From positions 1,798,001 to 1,862,000 of the forward strand of contig JAHRBS010000005.1 in the NCBI GenBank assembly GCA_024305745.1: a DNA stretch of 64,000 bases, given 5' to 3'. This DNA is from Polyporus tsugae. Its lineage: Eukaryota > Basidiomycota > Agaricomycetes > Polyporales > Polyporaceae. The translations under genes were made by a program, and so were the position numbers. Below are positions 35,761 to 47,400 of the stretch, one piece after another (within the stretch, counting starts at the first letter, position 1; each line of letters starts with the position of its first letter). The notes beneath the pieces were generated by a model. That model was not told where the DNA came from and made no database searches. It saw nothing but the letters and a program-made list of their open reading frames with translations.

Positions 35761-38106
35761 ATGCCTCGCACTTGCAACACCAGAGAACGCCCCCAGGGAC
35801 CCATCTGACGAAGCGGCTGACACCTCACCGGACACAACACTCACCATCCCATCCTCCCAACGCCTCCCAAGTTTATCACCGACTGCCCTGTGATCAACTA
35901 CGACCACCTCCCTTGTGAACAGGTTTCACAGAAACAAGACGAGAATGCAATCATCGCCGACCGGATTGGCTGGGTCTTGACGCACCCAGATCTGCACAAC
36001 CAGGTTTGTGCCCACACCTACAATATCCTCTACTCCACCATCTTCATTGACCTGTATTGCACCTTTGCCAAGTTGGCAGTCTACCACACCAACCTCTATA
36101 ACTACACCTCTCAATCGGGAGCTCCGAAGGTTGAGAAAGAGAAAGCATTAGCCATAGCGCAAGCAGCCCGGAATGAATGTATCCAGGCGGCCACTTGGCT
36201 CATGGAGTCTCTGTCCACGACTCGTATGATCTCTGTGCTCCGAGCCCTCCTTCCCACATTGCAACAACACATTGATGAGGATGGTGTACAGTACTTCTCC
36301 CAGCCACTAAGAATCAATGACGATGCCGTCGAACGACACGAGGGACCCTCTTCGACTACAAAGATCCCCGAAGTCCAGTTCTTTACCAAGCAGGACAATA
36401 CCAAGTGGGATATCGAGTTCGACTTCGCAAACTAAGCCGCCATACTCCACCCGCCGAACAACAACCCTTGGGTAATCCCTCATGATCAGATCAAGGACAT
36501 CATGTCACTGATACTCAAGATACAGACACTACCTGCTGGACAGCTGGCAGTGGACCCGAAGGATCTCATGGTCCCACCAGTCGACCCCAAGGACTCCCCG
36601 ACTGCCAACAACAAAGAACCCACTAACATTATGGCCGACGGCCTCGAACCACCGGTTGATGACTCAAACAAGGAGAACATCCCACCCATCGGTCAACAGC
36701 ACATCTTCAACCATCTGCCAACTCCATTTTCCTTTCCAAACCAGCCACCTCCATCGCCCTTACTCACTATCTTTGAAGGCAGAACGATCAGGTCGCTGAG
36801 ACCATCAGTCAGTCCTGTACCATCATCAGTCTCCGATATCAGTTATATCTCTGACAGCAACTTGGGATCCCTTCAGGCCAGATGGAATGACTATATCACT
36901 CATTAGGTTGGAGACACCAACTCCCCCAGGCAGACACCTCCGATCCCCAAGTCGCTGAGTGTACTCTCCCTAGACGACTCTACACCCGACAAACTGCTCT
37001 TTCTGTTCTTCCCCGCACCACAGATCGACGGCACCAAGTCTCTCCCGGGACACCTCGGCCAGACCACGGGCACAGGCCCCCGACCTTGGCAATACGTCGC
37101 CCAACTCACAGACTCCACCATCGTCATCCACGAACACCAGTTCCCAGTTAACTGGTCCCATGACCACATTGACTCGCTCCTCCTATCCATCATCCCAACA
37201 TTGACAAAAGCACAGCTTGCACAGTTCCGGGTCTACCTAGATGGAGGACTTGTGCGACTACTTGACATGAAGTGCTTGCTCATCGCCAAGAATGACCTAG
37301 CCCTCAACTACTACAACGAACCATTCCTCCAGATGTACCCAACCTCTGCCACAGAAGTTCGCAACTGGAGCACACTCCACAGGATGGAACCCACAGTGAC
37401 CACAATGCGAAGCCTCGCCAAAGACTGTCTGGCACCTAGCCAAAGGAAGTGGGTCGTCTCCACACAAGACAAGATCGCGGTGTCAGACCGCAATGAACAC
37501 CTCCACCGCATGGCAGCAGATCTTGACGGTTGTGCACTAGAACTCAACCCGATGGCACCCCTCCCTTTGGGCCTTGCAGCTCGCCGCCTCGATGGGGTAT
37601 GGTACATTCGCAACTCCGACCAACAGTTCTTTGCTCTCCCCGTCAGCGGATTTGACATTATTGACATCACGCATGGATTCCTACCCTCAACTACGAGTGT
37701 CCGGGTCAACAAACTCAACTACATCACTGACAACTACCCCACGGACAGAGAATTCGACATTCTTGTCCAGGAGTCCCATGATGAACGGGAATGGCAGGCA
37801 GATCTCAATGCAATGTTCGGTCGAGACAACCTTGGAGGGGAAGAAGAGGGTAATGTTACAATTGCATATCCAGCCAGGCCCAACGTCTCCTACTACCTCA
37901 CTGCTCCTGGTTCGCCAGGCTACCCTAACACATTCACTGGAGTAGGCATCCTGGAAGCTATCCCGTCCATCCCACTCCACGGCGGACAAACCAAGCTCTA
38001 CCGACTCTCCACTCTCCTCCCGCAGTCCACAGTCCGCAACCCACAGCCTGCAGCCCGCAGTCCGCAGTCCGCAGTCTGTAACCCAGAGACAGTCCGCAGC
38101 CGGTAG
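35761..38106 (+). pseudogene. ORF-B: long 3' ORF running into the right LTR
   Basis: One frame from ATG 35761 to TAG 38104-38106, about 781 codons. Interruptions: TGA at 35806 and 35818, TAA at 36433 (Gln-like position) and TAG at 36904 (Gln-like position). Open pieces are 35890-36435, 36439-36906 and 36907-38106. The first part is helical (CAHTYNILYSTIFIDLYCTFA), the middle is Pro/Ser-rich, and the last part reads as a folded domain (LAARRLDGVWYIRNSDQQFF). The polypurine tract is translated as GGEEEG, and the last 84 residues are encoded by the LTR. No family was recognised. It could be a structural or env-position protein, or a captured gene; the data do not decide. Confidence 0.5.
37834..37850 (+). 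promoter_or_regulatory. Polypurine tract of the gypsy-like element
   Basis: GGAGGGGAAGAAGAGGG just upstream of the right LTR start at 37854, inside ORF-B. Confidence 0.65.
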
Positions 38107-38336
38107 CCTAGAGACCGTAGCATCCACTCGTGTATATAAGGGGTGACACCTCAGTAGTGACCCCCAGTTTTCAGTCTCTTGTGTATTCTATAAGATCGCC
38201 CCAGTGGCAATCTTCCTATACATCCTACATCTCCTAGAGCTCCTTGCTCTAGTATCCAACCTCTAGTCGACAACTAGTTCTTGGTCTAAACATCTGAACT
38301 CATTGAACTAAGGAGTTCGATAGTTGAGATGTAACA
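37854..38336 (+). repeat. Right LTR of the gypsy-like element
   Basis: 483 bp, TGTTA...TAACA. It aligns with 26747-27278 and carries a TATATAA box near 38133. Confidence 0.85.
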
Positions 38337-38657
38337 GGCGAGATGGGTAGACACCCTCCCCCCAGTGGTCAAGGCATCATATGATACTCCTTGTGATATA
38401 TGTAGATGCACGCAATTTGATTTTTTGTTCAATACATATGGTGTGCTCCTTTTAAGATGGTTGATATGTGCCACTCATGTTATTGCTTTTGACACACTTT
38501 GTGATGTTCATGCCTTGGCCTCTGTGTGCACGCTTAGGCAGAGTGTGGACCGTGCCCTCAGGCTATAAGTAGCTGTGGTTGTCACGCATGCAGCATAATC
38601 CTCATTACTCTTCATCTACACTTTGTGCATCTTACGCTTGTCGCAACACCTAGCACT

Positions 38658-41326
38658 ATGACACATGACGACCGGGACCTGGGCCATTGTGCAGGGGTGG
38701 AGGGTTGTGGTGGTTACTTTCCTCGCAAAACTACAGAGGGTCTATATAGCCAGTGTGATCTGATCCAGCAGTTCGAGACTGAGGGCAACTCGCAGTGTGC
38801 CCAGGATATTAAGGTATGTCTGCTTGATTCAAATCCTAGGAGGGGGGGTTCCCTAACACCACATTGAACGTACTATTTAGGCCTATCGTTAATATATGGA
38901 GTGCGGCACTGCTGGTAAGAACTTCAGAGATGACTTGTGTGGTGGATGCACCCACTAGCGACGTGCGTGCCTCGACCTTTGCCATGAATCTATCATTATT
39001 CTGACTTACTGAGGTCTCCAGAGTCCGAAATGGATTGCGACACTCTCAAGGCCCAGGTGGTACAAGATGTACACCATGCCCATGCCACCGCCACACAACA
39101 CCAGGCCCTTGATGGCCACTATAGACCTCCAACAGCTCCTCCGCTTCCCCATCATAAACCAGCCCAGCCTGGCAACATGTGTCCTCCTCCTCCTCCACCA
39201 CCGAGTCAACAGTCCTGTCCACCTGTTGCAATACCAGCCACCCAGCCGTCCCATCCAGCCACCATCAGACGCAACATCTCGATCTCATTCCAGCCCATGT
39301 GTATGAACAAGAAGGACGGAAAGATCACGTTCCTTGGCACTCTGATCTGGACACATTCCGCTGATACTCAGATGAGAGGTACGTTGTGTATTGGTCAAGG
39401 CAATGTTACCATTGCCACTTAACGACTTGTTCCCAGAGGTCATTCAGGACTACCTCAACCACCTCAATGTGGACTGGGAAAAGAAGATAAGTAAGAGTGT
39501 TTCACGGTGAGTGACGTGTAACGGTGCGTTGATATATGCTTATCACTGACATATGGGATATTTTTCAGAGGCAATGTTCTCATCCGGTTCACACCCAACA
39601 TCATTCCTGAGACTGAGTGTGATGAAGAGATCCTTGGCGACTTCTATGACTCTCACCATATTGTCAAGCATTGTGGCAGATATTTCGGCAAGGTTCCGCA
39701 AGAACTGAAGCATATCAAGGGACAGCTGATTGTGGTCATTGTGCGCATTGACGTCAAGCATGTAAGCTTCCCACCTCTCAAGCCCGCTGCTCTTGCCTAT
39801 GGCCTGATGCAATTTTGGTTACTAGTGGGAGCGACGGACAGGACTACCCTCACCGACTCGGAGTGAGAAAGAAGTTCAGCAATAGTATAAGGCTCAGGCT
39901 CAGCACAAGAAGAGGCGTGGATCATGCTTTACCAAGATTGACGGGGAAGTAAAACATCTACGCAGTGAGTTACTTATTACGGCATTAATATCTTCACTGA
40001 CAACTCTTCAATGGCACTAGCAATGGTAGAGCCACTCCGATCAACCTACATTCCCTATCAACACAAGGTCGCCCCTGTGATTCCAACCACAGCCATTTGT
40101 TTGTCCATTGCCAGACACAAGATCAATGACGTTGGGCAGTGGGGCATATCTTGGAAGGATGGGCATGTCACCTTGCAGGACGCCGAGCTGGCTGATGAGT
40201 TTTTTGCCACTGGTGCCACAAAGCATGTATACAAGGTGAGTTGTATGAACCCAAACTTGTGTATTGTTATGCCTCATTAAAGTCTTCGGGTTAGATTAAG
40301 GTGACGGTCGACGGAAGTCTGGAGAACTGCGTTGCAAAGTGCTTCTTCCAGATTGGTGGTGGTGAGGGCCTTGTGAGCTGTGCTGAGAACCTCGAGCACC
40401 TTGAGCATGAGGGGGAGCATCTCTTTCAAGGCACATACTTCCTGAAGAGGTTCTACAAGCATGCCAGAAGCAAAGACGCTGAGGTCTTTCAAGGTAAATA
40501 ATTAAATCTGTCAAAACACAGTGCACTCTCATGCTCCTCATTCATTAGACTTTGCATTCTCATCCTATTCCATTGGGTGGGAAGTTCTTGACAATCCTGA
40601 ACAGGATGCACAATCCTCTGATCCCAGCCCAGCTTCTGGGATCACGCCAGCGCAATGGGATGACCTCGGTTTTTCAGATCAAGATGCAGGCATTATGTGG
40701 TTGCTTGAGCCTGAACACTCTATGATTGTAGAGCGTTGGAGTGGCACCATGGAGCATCCTAGTCACATCGACAAGTGTGGTGCAACACTGATGGCCTTTG
40801 CACACTTCACATCTTTGCAGACTTGCAGAGTGAGTCCTGGCAACTCTGTAATCTATTTTCACTTATGGGCTGACACATGTACTACAATGGCAGCATCCTC
40901 AGGCAAAGTTCGTTGTACTGGGAAGAAGGCCCATGTCTTGTTCGATGTCATGACACACACTGAGGCTGGGTGTGTTGTTCTTTATTCACATGATCCACCA
41001 GCTAGGCGCACTAATAATTGTCATCCAGAGAAAGTGGAGTTGGGGACCATGGCGAGGCTGGGATTAAGAAGTTTGTCTCTGACCATGCCTGCAATGAGAT
41101 CTGTCAAGATCTCAGCCTATGCCCTTTTTCAGATCCTCTTGAAGGTAGGGATCATGTCCGTGCACGTCACGAAGCAGACAAGTACGATACAGGTTCTTCA
41201 TCTGAAGAGTCGGAGGACAAAGATGAAGATGTAGAGGCTAGTGGTGACAAGGACGATTCAGTGCCACCGCGCACGGCAGTTTTGGATATTGGTTATGAAT
41301 CCTCAGATGATAGCACATCTCGATAG
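38658..41326 (+). pseudogene. Alpha-kinase family gene, decayed
   Basis: N-terminal Cys-rich part: GVEGCGGYFPRKTTEGLYSQ (exon 38658-38813), then MECGTAGKNFRDDLCGGC, resembling the zinc-ribbon pairs in front of basidiomycete alpha-kinases. Middle exons are 39437-39506, 39569-39761 and 39826-39964. The kinase domain occupies 40021-40235 (GATKHVYK), 40295-40493 (ENCVAKCFFQIG), 40549-40829 and later exons with VLFDVMTHTEAG, GVGDHGEAGI and HACNEICQDLSL, the diagnostic C-terminal alpha-kinase block. Stops TAA 38890, TAG 38956 and TAG 39883, and a frame problem near 40829-40910, break it. The first and third stops replace plausible Gln codons. Alpha-kinases phosphorylate Ser/Thr within helices; the family is expanded in mushrooms. 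The acidic tail ends at TAG 41324-41326. Confidence 0.65.
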
Positions 41327-41835
41327 AGCAGTATTTGTACCATTCCTTTGGATAAATTCATCCTCCCTTTGGGCACACTGTCTTTGTTCTTTGCCATGCG
41401 TGGGGTTCGAATGGAGGACCTTGGAGGAACGGGCTGGCGTCACTGAGATGCGCACACAACCTACCTTTCCACCATCCACTTCTCTTGCTCTCTTCCGCCC
41501 CTCTCGCTCTCTTGCACCCTGTTACCCACTGCCTTCATACAACCCCACCTCATCGACATCATCGTTTAGTGTGAAGCCGGGGTTATCTTCAGATGTCCCT
41601 GCTCGGAGAACCAATGGAGCTGATAAACAAACACAGGTGCATCTTCATAGTACTATTACTGTGTCCATTGGTTCCCCCCGTCACAATGCCATTCCTCATG
41701 AGCACCATGGGCCCCTGCTTCTGTTGACATGATCTCCTCTGACCAGTCAGATAAGCGTGTAGGGTGGATGTATGTCATGCAGCCTGTGCTGCATGCATGG
41801 AGCTGACCCATTGAGCCAGGGCACATCTTTTTCAC

Positions 41836-42782
41836 TTTGCACAGATCCTTGGTACCAGTGTCCATTTGTCTGGTTCTCTTGCACCCATCAGTGTGCCCAT
41901 CGCGGCCATGCAGAAAGATGCCATGTGGCGTGCATTTGCTCAGACAGACAGGAAGGCCCAGGATGTTGAATTCCTTAAGTTGCATGCTACTGGTATGTCT
42001 GACATTTCGGACACGTACACAGCGCCTAACCTTGTTTTCCTCAGATACTGCCTCCGGAGATTTCATGGAGGCCAACTGGGTCAGCACCAAGTTCAAGCGC
42101 GACAATGAACAATTGAGGCTGCAATTGTCCCGAAGCACAAGGCTCCAATTGTCTTTGTCTTTGCTGGCCAGGGCACCCAGCACTTCCAGAGTATGTACTC
42201 TCATGTTTTAGGCCTGTCATTGTTGATGCTAACATTGCTCCAGTGGGATGCGATCTGTTCCAGTCATGCATTCCTTTCCGTGCCAGCATTCTTGAGCTTG
42301 ACAAGGTCTACACGGCTGCGAGGGGCTCTTTGCTCATCGAATTGGGGCTTTTCACAGAGACTGTCACAGACACCAAGGATCCTCTCAGCGACCAGTGGCC
42401 TATTGCTATCACCCTCCCCACTTTGACAATGCTCCAACTCCCCCTCGTTGAAACCCTCGCTACCGTCAAAGTGATGCCTGACATTGTTGTTAGCCACTCA
42501 GCCAGCGAGACTGCGGTGATCTCTGCTTCCAGTTCTGGCTCGAAGGAGCTGGCCTTGGAGGTTGTGATTGTGCATGGCTGCACCATGGCCTTGCTCGAAG
42601 AGGCCTGCAGTACCATGGCCGCCATATTGTGCTCCCCCGAGGATGCTCATTGCATTATTGCCGAGGTCCACGCAGAGTTGGGTGAGGGGATGCTCCAGGC
42701 TAGTGTTGTCACCATGGTTTTCAGACCAGCACTGCATTGCGCATACAGGAAAGTAGGACAGGCTGAGATTTACGATAAGTAG
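41836..42782 (+). pseudogene. Polyketide-synthase fragment: partial KS joined to partial AT
   Basis: The ketosynthase part reads ILGTSVHLSGSLAPISVP, AMQKDAMWRAFAQTDRK and FLKLHAT, with an intron after 41991, then SGDFMEANWVSTKFKRDNEQ. It jumps directly to an acyltransferase start, APIVFVFAGQGTQHFQ, a second intron, then LFQSCIPFRASILELD and LPTLTMLQLPLVETLA. The AT active-site motif GHSxG reads SHSAS: the Ser is kept but both flanking Gly are lost. After residue GEG the sequence departs from the family and ends at TAG 42780-42782. The KS C-terminal third and the KS-AT linker are missing. This is a dead fragment of a fungal reducing or hybrid PKS, not a gene. Confidence 0.65.
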
Positions 42783-42801
42783 TATAGGATTTGATTTATA
42801 T

Positions 42802-44360
42802 CTACATGCCAGGGCTATATATGTTACAAAGTAGAGGCATCATCTGCGAGAACACCTGCCACCCATTCTGCACCGTAAGTCTAGGTGAACCAATAGAAGC
42901 ATACATGCCCTCAGCTACCTCACAGAACTCATCATCAACGAACTTGTACACGTCCTCATGTGGCATATTGATTGTTCCACGTACACCTTCCACAATATCA
43001 GTATCCACGGGAATCCTGCAGTTCTGACCACCCCATTGCTCTGGAGTTGCAAAAAAGTTGTTGGGAGTGCTCCCAGATGGCAGCTGCTTCTGGCGTTGCC
43101 GACGAACACGATGGGAGTTCCAATAGAGCTTGAAAGCATCTAGCTCCATCTGGATAATCTGCGACCACAGCCATTGAAAGAGGTTGCTGTATGATGGCTG
43201 TGAAAATGTGATCCACGAAAGTTTGAGGAGAAATGTCTTACACATCAATGTAGTCACCCTGGTTGAACAAGCTGTTTGTCTTGCCCTCAAAAAGAGTTGA
43301 CTGGATGTTCCACCCTTCATGGGTGAGCCACTGTGACCACAGGTTCTCAATGACAATGTTGCGTGTGTTCGGAAGGGGCATGTATGGCGGATGATCAGTC
43401 ATACTGACCTCGGGTGCGAATACTTTGCTGATGAGCAAAACTATTAGATTCCATGCAGTCAAACTTGATATCAATAACTTACTGCAATGCCTCCTGAATT
43501 GCCCGCATATCAGGGGTTTCGCTACTACCATCATACGTGACCTGGATTAGAATCACTAGCAAACCATGTTAATGTAGAACACCCTATATAATAAACAGGA
43601 GGACGCACACCCATTCTTCGAGACAAAGTCAAGGTACACATGCCCAATGGCCTCAGCATGCCGGGAGTCAGGGAGACAGACGAGAAAGATGACCTTTTCT
43701 GCCCACTTATCCCACCCACCGTACAGGTGAAAACCAACGAGACCCATCTGTAGTGCCTTGTCTCCCAGCTTCTCATGGCCGTCCACGCTAAGCTTGTGCC
43801 AGATACTATATGACGTCAATGGTGCCCTAGGCTTCTGCCAACCTTTCAACCGTGGATCACAGACACTCAGTTCAAGACTGTCATTGTTGTGCATGACTAC
43901 TCGGACAACAGCTCTACAAATCAGATTAAGCATTGGTTGTCGCACGGAAAATGCCAAAGACTGAGAAAATAAATACCTAGGAATTTGGAAGCCCTCTAGT
44001 GCAAGCTGATTTTTGACTGCATCAGGACCACGGCACCGGTGCAGGTCAGTGTCCATTTGCTCGCAGACAAGAGTTGTTGATGTTGGTAGGGGGGGTGGCT
44101 TCCGTGACATTGGGATGTTGTACTTGGCATTCAACTGCTTTAGTTTACTCTTCCTAGGAACCACTCGTTTCATTGAGTAGAAAACAATAAATGTCAGGCC
44201 TGATGACACACTTGATATGATAATTCAACTCTGCGCCTAGCCGCTGAATATGGTGTTCCAGCGACAGCCGCTCTCGTGCATACTGCTGCAAGGTGGCGAC
44301 GAGCTCAACCTCCGGGGGAACTGGTCGGAATATAGTGAGCCACGCGTCCAACCACACTAT
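42802..44360 (-). CDS. DDE-type integrase-like protein of basidiomycetes (5' end unclear)
   Basis: Minus-strand exons in order: LVATLQQYARERLSLEHHIQRLGAELNYHIK (about 44360-44205, split here as one helical block), KLKQLNAKYNIPMSRKPPPL (from about 44160), the catalytic segment LSVDGHEKLGDKALQMG (near 43790) with the first Asp, AIGHVYLDFVSKNG, then PLPNTRNIVIENLWSQ, LFQWLWSQIIQMELDAF and NSHRVRRQRQKQLPSG, ending at 42802. This matches a widespread Agaricomycete family annotated as integrase-core-domain proteins, of transposon origin. No in-frame stop was found in the parts I read, so it may be intact. A start codon with good splicing could not be fixed; the ATG at 44403 is out of phase. Confidence 0.6.
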
Positions 44361-44403
44361 CAATCATCCCATTTGAGCATACCTGTGCCATTGTTGTATC
44401 CAT

Positions 44404-47400
44404 TGGCTCCTGCGGAATTCACCATAGCTCCGAGGCCCAAAGACAGGTGACGGAAGTATACAAGGCCCAGGTGAAGAAGGGGAGGCAACCGGCATCGTAT
44501 TCAGGGTATCTACTTATATACAACCCAATGCATTGGTCCGACGGTCCAAGCTCAAGCAAAGGCCAATGTACTCGTGAAAACAAAGCACCACTGGCAGACA
44601 CAAAAGCGCGTTTACCCAGTAGCGCCGGCATTAAAAGGCAAATCACAAATGCAAAAATCAACCGTGGCCCTCTGGCTGACCATAAATGGTGGACCCTGGC
44701 TTCGAAGAGCGCAAGAGAGAGAGCCAGATGACGCAGCCACAGTCAAGCTCGACAAGGAAGAGCCCACAGATGAGAGGCTTGAGATGGATGCTCATGTCCC
44801 TGTAGAAGCAAATATGTCAGTGTGATGTTATGTGTGGTGTAATGGGGAGAGGCTGAGGACTTAGATGAAGGAGAGAAAAGTGTGACGAAGGGCACTCACT
44901 TTGATTAAAGCTCCGACGTGGTACTGTATAGTACTGGAATGGTTGCTACCCGATAAAGACCGAAAGTCGAATGGAAGCGCTTGCCCAAGATGATTGTTTG
45001 AAGCAGTCGCAAGGTTGTCGCAAGGCCGGAGGGAATATTATTGGATCGAGTTGCAAGGGGATTGGGAGGACATTGGAAGTGGATTCCAACAAGGCTGTGA
45101 AGCGTGCAACTATTGATCGACATTGCCATCACCAGGATAATTCCATTAATCTTAATCTTACTATTGATTACCACCATATAGGATTCTAATCCGGGCTTAT
45201 AATCCCTTATAATGACCCAAATTAGTGGCTAAGCTTACAACTTCACTGCCATTTTTGTGATGTCCATGGCCCCCATCCATGAATGATCCTTCTGACAATT
45301 CTCTGCAGGACGGCCTCAATCGCTCACTGGCTTCGTCTTAGGCCATATCTAAGGTCTTTCAGGCTATCCCCTTGATGCTGACAGTCTTTTCACTCTGCCA
45401 CCAGACACGAACTGCCTGACCTCCATGCTCGAACCCCTACGAACTTGTCTATGTCTCTGTCTCTGTCTCTGTGTGTGTTGCATATCTCAAACGTCAATTT
45501 CTGGTACTTGCTCAACACCATGAGGTGATACTGAGGCGGTATGTCATGAACTTATATTGTTTCTGCGAGCTCATGCAGATCGTGCCTGCATTACAGAACC
45601 TTAGCGTTAGGTCCTTTGTGGGTCTAACACTGGCAACATTATGATATCTGAGCACTCATGTTCAAGGCGGTGATGGAGCACCAGTGTCGTCGGGTCCGGT
45701 CGACTGTGGAGGAGATAATAGTAAGCATCTTCCACGTCTCCACCTGGCATCCGTCCATCCATGCACACAGATCCTTGAACAACTCTCGTGGCTCGATTTC
45801 CGGAGTACCTTCCCCTCCCCCTTTTGACCCTCCATCAAACGCGCCACCATCCCATCCTCCAACGTCTTCGAGTACCTCCCGCATTGACGCCCAGATAAAT
45901 GGGCTCTGCATGACCTCTGGTCCCAGAGGCACCTACAACGAGGTATAAATCCTGATGGGCTAACAGCCCATGCAGGTTGCCAACCTCCCTTGCGCCCGGG
46001 GCAACGCGAACAGACAGCGGTGACGAGCGCGTGATGGAGCTGATGGGGGCCATGGAACAGTCACGGGGACTATGGGAAGCCGGGAAGAGACGTGAGGGCC
46101 AGTGAGCGGCGGGGTGGGAGTGAGCGGGTATGGAAGTCAAGTCGGCTGCGAGAGCAAGAGGTACGGGGAAACCACATGGTGTCCGTGCGCCCACGCCATC
46201 ATCCACGCGCCCGCGTCACCATCACGTCTGGCGCCCCGCGCGAGCAGCTCGATGTCATATACCAGAACGATTGCCCTCATCCCCACAAGCACAAGTGAGA
46301 AGGCCGAGGGCCAGTGTAGAGGTAACAGAGAAGGACGCACTTAGCAGGAGGCTGACGGGCAAGGCGTGCATGAACCTCGTCTCTGGGGATGGTCGTGGAA
46401 GTTACCCTATGCATCTGAATCAATCGCGCAAGAGCGCGGATTTGTATGTCCGTTCCTGACGGCGCAGCGTGGACCGCACTGTGCTGCGCCGTCAGGAACG
46501 CACATCACCAGATCGTGTCCAGCGCGTCATACTCATCCAGCGCGTGCCCCGCCGCATCGCCCGACTGAAAGTCCCAGAGATGCACCATCCAGCCAGCGGA
46601 CGAGGGCAGAGTGTCTGAGAACGCCGGGGCGCCGTTGAGAGATGACGCTGGTGGGGCGGGAGGAATCACGGTCGCCGGGACGCGTGAGGGAAGGGCGGAG
46701 TACCAAGGTGTTGGGGGACATTGAACTGATGTGAATATCTATTTGTCATAGACATTAGTCGAACAAAACACATGGCGGCACGCGGTCCTTGGTTGCCAAG
46801 CATATGGTCCGAGAGAATCGGCGCATCCAGCCGAATGTTGAGATGTACAGGATCAAGATAAGTGTTATACAAAACGCCTTTCAGCCTCTGCCTATTGGAG
46901 GCGCTCTACCGAAGGTGGAGTGTATGTCTCGGGAGTGCTGTGAGCCCACATGAGCCATTTGACGGCTGGCAGAATAGGGTATGACGTACCACCTATGTTG
47001 CACGGGCCCGAGCTTTGTTCCCAGAGCGGAATGTCTCGGCGGTCCAACCATACAGCCGGTTGAGTGCAACCTTCAGCCTGCACGGACGAATCAAGATTGG
47101 GGGAAAAAAAAAAGTCGTCATCCACGTACTCATCTTGGTTCTTCGAGGAAACCACACAATCCATTCTCCCACCGTCCTGTACCCGGTTAATAGACGACTT
47201 CGGCGTATGTGTTTGGAATTCACCTTAACCAACAGGAGCACCTTGCTTCCGAAACACCTAGGAGGAACGAAACCCATTGGACCCAGTTTGGTAAACCCCA
47301 AGGCTTTCAAGGCCTACAACAGACAAGTTAGCGCATATTACGAGGGGCTGGAAAGGTTTGCGGACCTTTGCGAGCTGCCCGTAAGTGAGACGACGTCGCC

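Larger units (their letters stand above)
26747..38336 (+). mobile_element. Large Ty3/gypsy-like chromodomain retrotransposon with extra 3' ORFs
   Basis: An 11.6-kb element bounded by related LTRs (26747-27278 and 37854-38336), each TGTTA...TAACA. The internal order is an upstream ORF (27533-28216), gag with a CCHC knuckle, then protease, reverse transcriptase, RNase H, integrase and a terminal chromodomain, which is the Ty3/gypsy order. Between the chromodomain stop (34024) and the right LTR lie about 3.8 kb with four further ORFs. LTRs differ by many transitions and by about 49 bp of tandem repeat, so the insertion is old. Flanking 5-mers (GCACA and GGCGA) do not match, so no target-site duplication is visible. 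Confidence 0.88.

Noticed and set aside
44383..44403. MDTTMAQ first exon of the integrase-like gene
   Set aside because: It would need a 26-nt intron and still enters the next exon in the wrong phase.
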